Source: CAIWHR01 sp963709525 (GTDB lineage Bacteria; Pseudomonadota; Gammaproteobacteria; Burkholderiales; Casimicrobiaceae). From it: a stretch of 64,000 nucleotides of DNA. The number at the start of each line of letters is the position of its first letter. Positions within the stretch are counted from its first letter, which is position 1. The translations under genes were made by a program, and so were the position numbers. Below are positions 1 to 9,257 of this stretch, piece after piece. The DNA is taken from contig CAVPXB010000018.1 of the NCBI GenBank assembly GCA_963709525.1, positions 3,518-67,517 on the forward strand. The letters are read 5' to 3'. The notes below the pieces were generated by a model that was not told the DNA's origin, made no database searches, and was given only the letters and a program-made list of their open reading frames with translations.

Positions 1-501
1 CCGTTTCGCGAACGCGACCTCGACCCCAATGCCGAGACTTACATCGTCGACTGGGGACGTGAAATCCCCACTGGCCAGCCGCTTGGCCTCGTCGTGCATC
101 TGGGCGGCGAATCCGCGACCCCGGAAGACACCGACATGTTGCGGGACGCGGTCCACGCCTACTTTCGCCAGCGAGCCCTCGCGACCCGGCAGCGGCTGCG
201 GCAATTGTTCCGCGTTGGACGCGTCAGTCTGGTGATCGGACTGGCGTTCCTTGCGATCGCCATCGTCGTCGGCGAGTTCATCGCGGGCCTGTTGTCCAAC
301 GGAGGATACGGCTGGATCGTCAAGGAGACCCTGGTCATCGGCGGCTGGGTCGCGTTGTGGCGTCCGATGGAGATCTTCCTCTACGACTGGTGGCCGATCC
401 GGGCCGAAGCCAAGCTCCTCGACCGCCTGGGCGAAATGGACGTGCGGGTGCTTGCCGAGCCTGCGGCAGGGCAGGGCGCACCCGAGCAGGCGTCGGCATG
501 A
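1..501 (+). CDS. Membrane protein of unknown function, 5'-truncated
   Basis: The reading frame is open from base 1, so the true start lies upstream; a start at 94 would discard an in-frame stretch that looks coding. The 166 visible residues have a soluble N-terminal part, one or two hydrophobic segments around residues 80-120 (VIGLAFLAIAIVVGEFI and a weaker one), then a soluble tail with an LYDWWPIR motif. The stop overlaps the mrpE start by ATGA. I do not recognise a characterised family. It may be co-transcribed with the antiporter genes. Confidence 0.7.
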   Translation, partial: PFRERDLDPNAETYIVDWGREIPTGQPLGLVVHLGGESATPEDTDMLRDAVHAYFRQRALATRQRLRQLFRVGRVSLVIGLAFLAIAIVVGEFIAGLLSNGGYGWIVKETLVIGGWVALWRPMEIFLYDWWPIRAEAKLLDRLGEMDVRVLAEPAAGQGAPEQASA

Positions 502-1025
502 ACAGGCCTGCCGCCGCCACGCCGGCTCCACGTCTGGACGCACCGCGGCGCGCGGCCGTGCTTCGCGCAGCGGCGTTTTTCCTGCTCTGGATGGCGCTGA
601 TGCAGAGCTTGAAGCCGGCCGACCTCGCGGTCGGCGCGTTCGCGACGCTGGCCGCGACGTGGGTCAGCCTGCGCCTCCTTCCACCGACAGCGGGATGCCT
701 GCACTTCGGCGCGCTGCTGGCACTCATGCCGCACTTCATGTGGGAGTCGGCGCGGGCAGGCGTCGACGTTGCCCGCCGTGCGTTCGACCCGCGCCTGCCA
801 TTGCGGCCGGGTTTCGTCAGCTGCCCGCTGGCCTTTCCGCCGGGTGTGGCGCGCAACACCTTTGCCATGATCACCAGTCTCCTGCCGGGGTCCGTTCCGG
901 CCGGAGAGAGCGACGGCGTGCTGGTCTATCACTGCCTCGACACGGCGCAGCCGGTGGTCGAGCAGTTGTGGCAGGAGGAGCGCCTCCTCGCCAAAGCGCT
1001 GGTGGCGGGGAAGCGCCATGGCTGA
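498..1025 (+). CDS. mrpE: Na+/H+ antiporter subunit E
   Basis: 175 residues with the usual MrpE/MnhE pattern: hydrophobic N-terminal segments, then a soluble domain with VARNTFAMITSLLPGS and DGVLVYHCLD, which are family hallmarks. MrpE is a small inner-membrane subunit of the multi-subunit cation/proton antiporter. The start at 498 is chosen because ATGA overlaps the previous stop; the frame is open further upstream but lies inside the preceding gene. It overlaps mrpF by 8 bases, so translation is probably coupled. Confidence 0.9.
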   Translation: MNRPAAATPAPRLDAPRRAAVLRAAAFFLLWMALMQSLKPADLAVGAFATLAATWVSLRLLPPTAGCLHFGALLALMPHFMWESARAGVDVARRAFDPRLPLRPGFVSCPLAFPPGVARNTFAMITSLLPGSVPAGESDGVLVYHCLDTAQPVVEQLWQEERLLAKALVAGKRHG

Positions 1026-1305
1026 ATTCCTGCTTGCCGCGTCGGGCTTCGTGCTGCTGATGGTCGCGCTGGGGCTCATCCGCATCCTGCGCGGACCGGA
1101 TGATGCCGACCGGATGATGGCCGCCCAGTTGCTCGGCACCGGCGGCATCGCGGGGCTGCTGCTGCTGGGCGCGGCGACCGGCGAGGCTGCGGCGATCGAC
1201 GTGGCCCTGACGCTGGCGCTGCTGGCCGCGTTCGCGTCCATCGCCTTCGTGAAGGCGGGACTCGCCGCGAACGCCGGCGCCGCCGAATCGGACGACCGGG
1301 CATGA
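1018..1305 (+). CDS. mrpF: Na+/H+ antiporter subunit F
   Basis: 95 residues, three predicted membrane helices, with the typical RILRGPDDADRMMAAQLLGT loop between helices 1 and 2. This matches MrpF/MnhF/PhaF in length and motif. It acts as a small membrane subunit of the Mrp complex. It overlaps mrpE at its start and mrpG at its end (ATGA), as expected in a tightly packed operon. Confidence 0.92.
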   Translation: MAEFLLAASGFVLLMVALGLIRILRGPDDADRMMAAQLLGTGGIAGLLLLGAATGEAAAIDVALTLALLAAFASIAFVKAGLAANAGAAESDDRA

Positions 1306-1595
1306 GTGCCGCCCTGGCTGTCTTCACCATCGTCGCCGTCACCGCCGGTGCGTTCTTCTTCCTCGCGGGCACCGTGGGCTTGCTGCGCTTTCCCGATACT
1401 TTTACGCGGCTGCACGCCCTGACCAAGGCCGACAACCTCGGCCTCGGGCTGGTGGTGCTCGGCCTCTTGCCGCAGGTCGACGGCGTGCTGACCGGGTTGA
1501 AGCTGGTGGCCATCTGGCTGCTCGTCCTGCTGTCCGGCGCGGCCGCGTCGCAACTCATCGCCCGTGCCGCGCGGCGCCGCGAACCGCGCGCATGA
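1302..1595 (+). CDS. mrpG: Na+/H+ antiporter subunit G
   Basis: 97 residues with three hydrophobic segments and the MrpG/MnhG signature GLLRFPDTFTRLHALTKAD after the first helix. Length and motif are standard for the family. It overlaps mrpF upstream and the DUF4040/MnhB gene downstream by four bases each. The protein is a small membrane subunit required for Mrp assembly in the systems studied. Confidence 0.93.
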   Translation: MSAALAVFTIVAVTAGAFFFLAGTVGLLRFPDTFTRLHALTKADNLGLGLVVLGLLPQVDGVLTGLKLVAIWLLVLLSGAAASQLIARAARRREPRA

Positions 1596-2536
1596 TCGAG
1601 GCACTCAATCTCGGGCTGGCGGCGTTGGTCCTGGGGCTGGCCGTCTGGGCGGTCGCCGCGCGCGACGCCTTCGCCGCGGTCGCGGGGTTCGTCGCCTACG
1701 GCCTGCTGCTCACGCTGGTGTGGGTGCAGTTGCACGGCATCGACGTCGCGCTGACCGAAGCCGCGATCGGCGGCGGCCTGACCGGCGCGTTGCTTATCGG
1801 TGCCGCGGCGCGCTTGCGGGTTAGCGAAGCCGCGGCTCGTGCCGAATGTCCGCGAGCGTTTCCGCGGTCCCTGGCCGCCGTTCTGGCGGCCGGCGTCGCG
1901 GCCGCGCTGGCGGTCTGCGTGCTTGCGCTGCCGGATCCCGCGCCGACGCTCGCCCACCTGACCGCGGCCAACATGGGCGCCACCGGGGTGGGCAATCCGA
2001 TCACCGCCGTGCTTGCTAGCATTTCGCGCGATGGACACGCTGCTCGAGGCGATCGTGCTGCTGTTCGCGCTCGTCGGCGTGTGGTCGCTCGCGCCGGACC
2101 GCGTCTGGGGCGGCCGGCCCGGGCCGCAGCACGCGGTCGACCCCAACGGCATCCTCGCCTACATCGCGCGGGTGCTGCCGCCGATAGGCATCGTCGTGGG
2201 GATGTACATTTTCTGGGTGGGTGCCGACCATCCGGGCGGCAAGTTCCAGGGCGCGACGATCATGGCCGCGATGTGGCTGCTGGTCGTGATGGCGGGACTC
2301 GTCGACACGCCGCCGATCAGCCGGACGTGGTTGAGGATCGGACTGGTGACCGGACCGCTGGTGTTCATCGCCATCGGACTCGCGGGCGTGGCGACGGCGG
2401 GCGCGTTTCTCGCCTACCCGGAAGGGTACGCCAAGCCCTTGATCGTCGCCATCGAGCTGGCACTGATGCCTTCGCTGGCACTGACGCTGGCGCTCATTCT
2501 GGCCGGCGCGCCGCAACGGGTGCGCATGCGCAATGA
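1592..2536 (+). CDS. mrpB: DUF4040 + MnhB antiporter subunit, frame broken near 2012
   Basis: The first ~140 residues are a DUF4040 (MbhD-like) domain equivalent to the C-terminal part of MrpA, ending NPITAVL. The MnhB domain follows in another frame from about 2013 (LAFRAMDTLLEAIVLLFALV), with YIFWVGADHPGGKFQG further on. In relatives the junction reads NPITAVLLNFRxxDTLLE in one chain, so a one-base indel near 2012 best explains the break. The MnhB frame has no stop near mrpC; the TGA at 2534-2536 that overlaps the mrpC start is in the original frame, so a second compensating indel near 2510-2530 is likely. Alternatively the DUF4040 and MnhB parts are separate genes. Confidence 0.75.
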   Translation: MIEALNLGLAALVLGLAVWAVAARDAFAAVAGFVAYGLLLTLVWVQLHGIDVALTEAAIGGGLTGALLIGAAARLRVSEAAARAECPRAFPRSLAAVLAAGVAAALAVCVLALPDPAPTLAHLTAANMGATGVGNPITAVLASISRDGHAARGDRAAVRARRRVVARAGPRLGRPARAAARGRPQRHPRLHRAGAAADRHRRGDVHFLGGCRPSGRQVPGRDDHGRDVAAGRDGGTRRHAADQPDVVEDRTGDRTAGVHRHRTRGRGDGGRVSRLPGRVRQALDRRHRAGTDAFAGTDAGAHSGRRAATGAHAQ

Positions 2537-2880
2537 CGACGGCGACTCTGTTCGGACTGTGTGCCGCGCTGCTGGTCGGCGTCGGGCTCTACGGCCTGAT
2601 CGTCAACCCGCATCCGCTGCGCAAGATCCTGGCCTTCAACGTGATCGGCAGCGGCGTATTCCTGCTGCTCGGCGCGATCGCGCGCCGGGGCGCGGCGGCG
2701 GGGTTCGGCGGCGACCCGGTGCCGCAGGCGCTGCTCATCACCGGCATCGTCGTCGCGTTCTCGGCCACCGCGCTGGCGGTGGCGGTGCTGCTGCGGCTGC
2801 ACGACGAGACGGGCTCGGTCTCGCTCGCCGCCGATGCGCCGGCCACGGCCACGGCACCGACCGATGCCTCCGGCGCCTAG
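2533..2880 (+). CDS. mrpC: Na+/H+ antiporter subunit C (NuoK-like)
   Basis: 115 residues with three helices and the MnhC/NuoK motifs GLYGLIVNPHPLRKILAFNVIG and DPVPQALLITGIVVAFS. MrpC resembles complex I subunit NuoK, and the PQALxLTxIV region is shared across both families. Its C-terminus is a short alanine-rich tail. The start overlaps the preceding stop by ATGA. Confidence 0.92.
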   Translation: MTTATLFGLCAALLVGVGLYGLIVNPHPLRKILAFNVIGSGVFLLLGAIARRGAAAGFGGDPVPQALLITGIVVAFSATALAVAVLLRLHDETGSVSLAADAPATATAPTDASGA

Positions 2881-2892
2881 AGTTCGCTGCCC

Positions 2893-4812
2893 GTGCCGGC
2901 TCAGTCGATGACGACTCCGGGCGGGCTGCTGCTCGCACTGGCGGTGCTGCTGCCGTTCGTCGGGGTGCTGGTCGGGCTCGTCCTCGGCGGCCGCAACGCG
3001 CAGCGCGTCGCGCTTCGCGACGATCGTCCTCGGGCTCGGCCTCGCGCTCGGCGTCGCCGACGCGCTGCTGCGATCGGGCGATGTCGTGGTCTACCTGCTG
3101 GGCGGCTGGGCGCCGCCGCTCGGCGTCGCGCTGCGCGCCGACGGCTTGTCGGTGGTCATGATGCTGGCCGTTGCCGTGGTGATCTGCGGCATCGGCGTGT
3201 ACGCCCGCGCCGATTTCGGCACGCCTTCCGGCGAGCGGGAGACGCGCGCGTCGCTGACGTTCTGGCTGCTGCTGCTCGCCGTGTGGGGCTCGCTCAACCT
3301 CGTGTTCGTCAGCGGCGACCTGTTCACGCTGTACGTCGCGCTGGAACTGCTGACGTTCGCGGGCGTGCCGCTGGTCTGCCTTGACGGCCGCGGCGAGACG
3401 CTGCGTTCGGCGCTGCGCTACCTGCTCTTCGCGCTGCTGGGTTCGGTGCTCTATCTGCTGGGCGCCGTTCTGCTGTACGGCGCCTACGGCACGCTGGACA
3501 TCGCGCTGCTGGCGTCGCGGATCCGCCCCGAACCCGCGGCGTGGGTTGCCGCAGCGCTGATGACGGCGGGACTGCTCGCCAAGACCGCGCTCTTTCCGCT
3601 GCACATCTGGCTGCCGCCGGCGCATGCAGGCGCGCCCGCCGCGGCGAGCGCGATACTCTCCGCGCTGGTCATCAAGGGTTCGTGGTTCCTGATCGTCCGG
3701 CTCTGGTTCGACGTGATGCCGGGCGTGATCACGCTGCCGTCGGCGCAACTGCTGGCAGGCATGGGTGCCGCGGCGATCGTCTTCGGCAGCGTCGTCGCCG
3801 TGCGGCAGGAGCGGTTGAAGCTGCTGGTCGCCTATTCGACGCTGGCGCAGATCGGCTACCTGTTTCTCATGTTCCCGCTCGCCTTCGATGCCGGCGGCAA
3901 CGCGCTGGTGCACGGCGCGGCCTTGACGGGTGGACTGTTGCAGGCGGTGTCGCACGCGACCGCCAAGGCCGGCATGTTCATGGCGGCCGGCCTCATCTAC
4001 GCCGCGCTGGGTCACGACCGCATTGCCGATCTTGCCGGCTTGGCCCGCGCGATGCCCATCACCGTGCTCGCGTTCGCGGTGTCGGGGCTCGCGCTGATGG
4101 GGGTCGTGCCGAGCGGCGCCTATCTCGCAAAGAAGCTCATGCTCGATGCCGCCGACGGCACGGGACAGTGGTGGTGGACGATCGTGCTGCAGGGCGGCGC
4201 GGTGTTCACGGCGGGGTATGTCGTGCTCGTGCTCGTCAACGCCCTGCGCCGTCGACGCGATCCGCTTCCGATGGTGAAGCGCGTCTCCCGGCTGTCCGAA
4301 TTCGCGGCGCTGGCGCTCTCGGCATGCTCGCTGTTGCTCGCGTTCGCCGCACTGGGGCCGGTTCCGGGCGAGCTCGTCTCGAATCCCCTCAAGCCTGCGG
4401 AGTTGGGATCGACGCTGCTGGTGCTGCTGGGCGGCAGCCTGCTTGCGCTGGGACTGGCGCGTCGATCGTTGCTCGCGCCCGAACGCGTCGGCGCCGCCGC
4501 GAATGGCGGGCCGGCGCGCCGTGCGATGGTCGCGGCGGGCGTCGCGTTCGAGCGCGCGGACACGCTCGTTCGGCGCTGGCCAACGCAAGCATCGCCTTGC
4601 TGGCGGTGGCGGGGTTGTTCGGCTGGACGCTCAGCTCGACCGCTCCCCGACCCGGCAGCGCTCACGGGGCGCGCTTGTCGCACTCGTCGTGGGTTCGATG
4701 GTCGGTGCCGGCATCGAACGCGGGTCGGACAGGCGTTGCCGCCGTCAATCGCCGCAGAGCAGGCGCACCCGCCGCTCGGCGCGATCGAACGCCTCCTGGT
4801 CCTCGGTATTGA
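2893..4812 (+). CDS. mrpD: Na+/H+ antiporter subunit D (NuoL/M/N-like), two frame breaks
   Basis: The proton-conducting antiporter-like subunit, with about 14 helices. The start is GTG 2893 or ATG 2908. The frame changes near 3013 (RNAQRVA, then ATIVLGLGLALG) and near 4577 (ADTLVRRW, then ANASIALLAVAGLFGW). Between them the Proton_antipo_M domain is intact: LFTLYVALELLTFAG, a Lys in LLAKTALFPLHIWLPPAHAG, and SHATAKAGMFMAAGL. No credible stop appears before the frame runs into the convergent gene and reaches 4812, so the real stop was probably lost to an indel near 4650-4740. This is the only large antiporter subunit in the cluster; no MrpA N-terminal domain is present here. Confidence 0.82.
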
Positions 4813-5338
4813 GCAACTGTTCCTTGGCTTGCGCGCAGGCGTTCGCTTCGCGCACCTCGGATTGCGTCGCCGCGGGCGGCCGCGGGGCAGGCGATTGCGG
4901 CGCCTTGGCCGGCCGCGTGCACTTCGCGTCGGCGACAAGCCGGAGATTGTTGAAGCTGCCTTGCTCGACGGCCACGCAATCGCCGACGCGGAGTCCCGAC
5001 TCGTCCGTCACCATCCGGATGGTGTTGGTGCCCCCGAGCAGGATCGTGTATTCGAACGCCTGGCTTTGGCTCGCGAGCCGCCCGATCTGCTGGCCGGCGA
5101 ATCCGCCGCCGATGCCGCGCAGCGCCCGGTTGCTGCCGGATTGGCCGGAACCCGAAGCGATTCCCAGGGCGCCGCCGATCAGCGCGCCGCCGGTCTGCGC
5201 GCGAGCGCTTTCCTGGGTGACCGTATTGACCGCGGTGATCCGGCCGTAGGAAATCTTCGACTGGCCCCACGCCGCGCCCGACAGCGACGCCAGCGCCAAA
5301 ACGCCCAGGCATCCGATCCACTTCCCGCTGCTCTTCAT
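4745..5338 (-). CDS. Exported glycine-zipper protein
   Basis: 197 residues with a signal peptide (MKSSGKWIGCLGVLALASLSGAAWG) and a central glycine-rich zipper (GGALIGGALGIASGSG then GGGFAGQQIGRLA), as in SlyB/17 kDa antigen-like outer-membrane-associated proteins. A charged C-terminal part contains two cysteines. The cysteine in the signal region is not in a clear lipobox, so periplasmic or outer membrane location without a lipid anchor is possible. It lies downstream of the outer membrane channel gene on the same strand and is convergent with mrpD. Confidence 0.75.
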   Translation of the reverse strand: MKSSGKWIGCLGVLALASLSGAAWGQSKISYGRITAVNTVTQESARAQTGGALIGGALGIASGSGQSGSNRALRGIGGGFAGQQIGRLASQSQAFEYTILLGGTNTIRMVTDESGLRVGDCVAVEQGSFNNLRLVADAKCTRPAKAPQSPAPRPPAATQSEVREANACAQAKEQLLNTEDQEAFDRAERRVRLLCGD

Positions 5339-5518
5339 CTGATTTTCTCCTGGCTCGAGTTTTCCTGCGCGCGCCGTAGCTCTGCGGGAGGGCTTCCCGC
5401 GGGCGCGACGGAAGTGATTGTACCTGCCACAGTGGCGCCGTCTCGCCGCTGGTGTCTACGCTGAGTTCCAGGACACGCTCGATCGCATCCGGCGTCTGTC
5501 GAAGCGGGCCGGTTCAAT

Positions 5519-6967
5519 CTACTGCGCGGGGGCCTTTGCCGCGGCCACACTTCTCGGCGGCAACGCGATCGCACCCGCGATATCCACCCAACCGCCGCCC
5601 ATGGCCTGATAGACGTTGACGACCTGAACGTGCCTGTCGGCGAGCAGGCGCACCGACGCGAGTTCGGCCGCGAAGAGTTCGTTCTCGGCGATCAGCACAT
5701 CGAGGTATCCGCTCACGCCCTTGTCGAACTTGAGGTTGGACAGCCGGGCGAACTCGCGCAATGCCGCGACGCGTTGGGTCTGCATCGCGACTTCCTCGAT
5801 CCTTCGCTGCGAGCCGGTCAGCGCGTCGTTGGTCTCGCGGAACGCGCCGAGGATCGTCCGCTGGTAGAAGAAGATCGCCTGTTGCTGCTGCGCCTCGGCC
5901 GAGCGCACCTGTCCTTCGATGGCGCCGAAAGTGAAGATCGGGCCGGCGAGGCCCGCGCCCACCAGCCAGGCGCTCGCGGGGCCGGTCAGGAAGTTGCCGA
6001 AGGCGGTGCTGGCGGTTCCGAGCGCGCCGGTGAGGGAGATCGTCGGATAGTAGAGCGCGCGCGCCGCGCCGATGCTGGCATTGGCGGCGACGAGGTTCTG
6101 CTCGGCTTGCAGGATGTCGGGCCGGCGCTGCAGCAGCGCGGAGGGAAGGTCCGCCGGAATCTGCGGCGCGACGAGCTGGTCGATGGTCTTCCCCCGCGGG
6201 ATCGGCCCCGGATTGCGTCCGAGCAGGATCGAGATCAGGTTCTCCTGCGCGGCGATCTGCTGCTGGAAGGACGGAATCGCGGCGAGCGCCTGCTGGACCT
6301 GCGAACGGATCTGCACCACCTCCGTCTGCGACACGACGCCGGCCTTGAAGCGCAGGTCGAAGATGCGCGCGGTCTCGCCGAAGTTCGCTGCCGTGGCCTG
6401 GGCAATCTCCAGCTGCCGGTCCAGCGCGCGCAACCCGATGTAGCTCGATGCAACGCCGCTCACCACCGACAGCACGACCCCCCGTTGCGCCTGCTCGCTG
6501 GCGTAGACCTGCGCCTGCGCCGCCTCGCCCAGGCGGCGGACCCGACCGAAGAGGTCGAGTTGCCAGGACGCACCGAGCGATCCCTGGTACAGGGTGAAAT
6601 AGGGATCGGCGCCGGCGGGCAGCGGCGGCTGGCCAACCCGGCTGGCGCGGGCGCGGGACGCGTCCGCGCCGTAGCCGATCTGGGGGAACAACTGGGAACG
6701 TGTCGAATCGAGGGCGCCGATGAACTGGTCGACGCGGGCGGCGGCAATTCGGACATCGCGATTCTCGCGCAGCGACGTTTCGATCAGATCGTTGAGCACC
6801 GGATCGCCAAACTGCTCCCACCACCTGGTGTTGGCGACGTCGGCCGCTTTCGGGTAGTCGATCCGCCAGGACGGCGGGGCGTCCGCGACGGGGCGCACGT
6901 AGTCCGGTCCGACGGTGCAGCCCGCGAGGGCAACGGCAACGAGCGCTGCGAGTGCGCGGGTTTTCAT
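5519..6967 (-). CDS. NodT/OprM-family outer membrane efflux lipoprotein
   Basis: 482 residues, normal for the family. It begins with a lipoprotein signal ending LAGC and continues GPDYVRP, the standard start of RND/NodT outer membrane channels. Two OEP repeats follow: WWEQFGDPVLNDLI, SWQLDLFGRVRR, and LLQRRPDILQAEQNLVAANA marking the second repeat, with TGPASAWLVGAGLAGPIF later. It should form the trimeric exit duct of a tripartite efflux or secretion pump. No RND pump or adaptor gene is adjacent, so its partner is unknown. Confidence 0.9.
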   Translation of the reverse strand: MKTRALAALVAVALAGCTVGPDYVRPVADAPPSWRIDYPKAADVANTRWWEQFGDPVLNDLIETSLRENRDVRIAAARVDQFIGALDSTRSQLFPQIGYGADASRARASRVGQPPLPAGADPYFTLYQGSLGASWQLDLFGRVRRLGEAAQAQVYASEQAQRGVVLSVVSGVASSYIGLRALDRQLEIAQATAANFGETARIFDLRFKAGVVSQTEVVQIRSQVQQALAAIPSFQQQIAAQENLISILLGRNPGPIPRGKTIDQLVAPQIPADLPSALLQRRPDILQAEQNLVAANASIGAARALYYPTISLTGALGTASTAFGNFLTGPASAWLVGAGLAGPIFTFGAIEGQVRSAEAQQQQAIFFYQRTILGAFRETNDALTGSQRRIEEVAMQTQRVAALREFARLSNLKFDKGVSGYLDVLIAENELFAAELASVRLLADRHVQVVNVYQAMGGGWVDIAGAIALPPRSVAAAKAPAQ

Positions 6968-7225
6968 CTCGGTCTCCTTGCTTTGAAGTGCGGGAGGCGA
7001 CAGGGCCGGCGTCGCATCAACATCGCGTGGCTCCGGCGGCGCTCGCTTCCTTGCTTCGAATGGTGGGCAACCCGAGGATCATAACCGCGCCCCGATGCCG
7101 TCGTCCATTGCGTCGGGGTGTTCGGCGCCGGCGCCGCGGCGAAGCAGAATGCCCCATCCGCGCTGCGAGTCGCGGTCCCGGTCGGGGTCGAAGGTATAAT
7201 CGACGCCAGCCGCCGGTCGATGCGT
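6968..7225. other. Intergenic region with no recognisable gene
   Basis: Divergent spacer between the efflux channel gene and the lapA-like gene. The only signal I can support is a TATAAT box near 7195 (listed separately). Small open frames here show no family features. Confidence 0.5.
7195..7200 (+). promoter_or_regulatory. Probable -10 box upstream of the lapA-like gene
   Basis: A perfect TATAAT preceded by GG lies at 7195-7200. No good -35 hexamer is visible 16-18 bases upstream. If used, the transcript would run through the repeat array at 7226-7423 before reaching the lapA-like start at 7444. Confidence 0.4.
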
Positions 7226-7423
7226 CCCTTTGACAGGCTCAGGACAGGCCCTTCGACAGGCTCAGGACAGCCCTTCGACGGCTCAGGACGGCCTTCGACA
7301 GGCTCAGGACAGGCCCTTCGACAAGCTCAGGGCGAACGGTTCAATCTTGTTCGTGCGGGATCAGAACGGTTCAATCTCATTCGTACCGGATCAGAACGGT
7401 TCAATCTCATTCGTGCCGGATCA
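7226..7423. repeat. Composite repeat array 1
   Basis: Two parts. About five degenerate copies of a ~23 bp unit (CCCTTCGACAGGCTCAGGAC followed by AGG) occupy 7226-7333. Three tandem 30 bp copies then follow at 7334-7363, 7364-7393 and 7394-7423; each starts GAACGGTTCAAT and ends CCGGATCA, with only a few differences. Related arrays occur at 19.25-19.42 and 29.37-29.58 kb. There are no variable spacers of CRISPR type. Confidence 0.9.
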
Positions 7424-7443
7424 ATAAGGCGGGGAAGAACATC

Positions 7444-7665
7444 ATGCGCTACGTCTACATCGGGCTGATCGTCGCCTTCACGGCGCTCGTCCTGCTGTTC
7501 AAGTTCCAGAATCTCGAGACCGTGACGGTTTCGCTGTTTTCTTCCAGCATCACTCTTCCGGTGTCCGTCCTGGTGTTGGGGATCTACCTGCTCGGCATGT
7601 TGACGGGCGGGTTCGTCCTCGCGCTCTTGCGCACCTGGATCGGTCACGCCCGCGGCCGTCTCTGA
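7444..7665 (+). CDS. LapA/DUF1049-family small membrane protein
   Basis: 73 residues with two hydrophobic helices. The N-terminal part contains FKFQNLETVTVSLFSSSITLPVSV, the usual LapA-domain stretch (F-N-x-x-V-x-V-x-F). The family functions in envelope biogenesis near lipopolysaccharide assembly proteins in other bacteria. Here it stands alone after a repeat array. The ATG at 7444 follows a purine-rich GGGGAAGAA segment that can serve as a ribosome site. Confidence 0.8.
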   Translation: MRYVYIGLIVAFTALVLLFKFQNLETVTVSLFSSSITLPVSVLVLGIYLLGMLTGGFVLALLRTWIGHARGRL

Positions 7666-7801
7666 CCGGCGACGGCATCGGGTCGCCCCGCGAAGCAGTC
7701 GAACGGACCGCGACTGCGCCGGCCCCGGCGCCCGGGCCGACTGCGAAGCGACGGCAGGTGCGCTCGACGGTGCGATGAATGGCGCGCTGGCCGCGCCTGG
7801 T

Positions 7802-9257
7802 TCAAAAGGCCCCGAACGCCGAACCGAGGACGATCACCACGACCAACGCCAGCAGGGGGCCGAGAATGCCGACGATCACGATGTCGAAGTAACTTTCCCG
7901 ATGCGTCGAGCCGCAGACGGCGAGCATCGTGACGACGGCGCCGTTATGGGGCAGGGTGTCGAGGGTGCCGGCGCTCATCACCGCAACGCGATGCAATGCC
8001 GCCGGATCCAGGCCCACCTGCGCGGCGAGTTGCAGGTAAGTGGCACCCAGCGCATCGAGCGCAATGCTCATCCCGCCCGACGCCGACCCTGTCATTGCCG
8101 AGAGGACGGTGGTGGAAATCGCCAGCGAAACGAGCGGCCCGCCCTCTATCGACAGCACCCAGTCGCTGACCATGGCGAAGGCAGGCATGGCCGCGACTAC
8201 GGCCCCGAAACCGACCAGGCTCGCCACGCTGAGGACCGGCAGCCCCGAGGCGTTCACCCCCGCGTCGAAGGTGTTCCTCAACGCCGGCAGGCGCTTGCGG
8301 TTGAGCAGGACCAGCACGGCAATGGCCGACGAGAGCGCCACGATCACCGACCACACGCCGCTCACCGCCGAGAGCGGCGTGGCACCCCATCGATCCTCCG
8401 CAAGGAAGCTCGTATCCACGCGCGGCAGCACCCCCATGGACATGCACCAGATTGACGAGCACCACCACGAAGAGCGGCAGCATCGCGACCAGCGTGCCGG
8501 GCGAGCGTTCGCTGCGGTGGCCGTGGTGAACCTCCGCGGGGTCGAAGGTGCTCGCCGTCGTCGCACGCTCCCGCACCGTCGGATCCTCGGCCGCGGCATC
8601 GGCGGCCGCGCGCCCTGCGCCGAAGCCTTCCCCCGCGCGTCGCGCCGCCGTCTCCGCGCGCGCAAGCCACCAGAGTCCGAAACCGAGCATGATGACTGCT
8701 GCGATGATGCCCAATCCGGGCGCGGCAAACGGGGTCGTGCCAAAGAACGGCATCGGAATCGCGTTCTGGATGGCCGGCGTGCCCGGCAAGGCGGACATGG
8801 TGAAGGTCGCGGTGCCGAGCAGGATGGCGACCGGTACGAGGCGGTTCGGAATGTCTGCCGCGCGAAACAGCGCCTGCGCCATCGGAGCGATCACGAAGAC
8901 GGCGACGAAGACGCTGACTCCGCCGTAGGTGACCAACGCGCCGGCGAGCACCACCGCCAGGACCGCGCGCCCCGGGCCGAGCCGTTCGGTCATGAAGCGC
9001 GCGATCGCCGTCACCGAGCCGCTGTCGTCCATGAGCTTTCCGAACAGGGCGCCGAGCAGGAACAGGGGAAAGAACTGGGCGATAAACCCGCCGGCCGCGC
9101 CCATGAACGTCTGCGTCCAGTGCGCGAGCAGGGGCTCTCCCGCGGCGATCGCGGCGATCATCGCAGCAGCCGGCGCCAGCACGAGCACGCTCCAGCCGCG
9201 AAAAGACAGCCAGATCAGGACGCCAAGCGCCGCGACAATCCCCAACAATCCAGTCAC
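7802..9257 (-). CDS. GntP-family permease, frame broken near 8433
   Basis: About 485 residues with ~12 hydrophobic segments typical of gluconate/organic-acid:H+ symporters: FPLFLLGALFGKLMDDSGS near the N-terminus, ALVTYGGVSVFVAVFV, SALPGTPAIQNAIP, and a C-terminal SGGMSIAL and AGTLDTLPHNGAVVTML. The frame changes at a run of five C at 8431-8435, where the second half continues in the next frame, so a one-base indel is likely. The GTG start at 9257 is supported because it overlaps the patatin stop (GTGA). Related permeases next to patatin and hydroxybutyrate dehydrogenase genes are linked to hydroxybutyrate uptake, so a 3-hydroxybutyrate substrate is possible but is inference. Confidence 0.85.

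Noticed and set aside
2738..4588. A 616-residue minus-strand open frame
   Set aside because: It mirrors mrpC and mrpD and has an Arg/Gln/His-rich composition typical of antisense translation.
7334..7423. Three regular 30-bp repeats that resemble a short CRISPR array
   Set aside because: The copies are directly adjacent with no variable spacers, and no cas genes are present.
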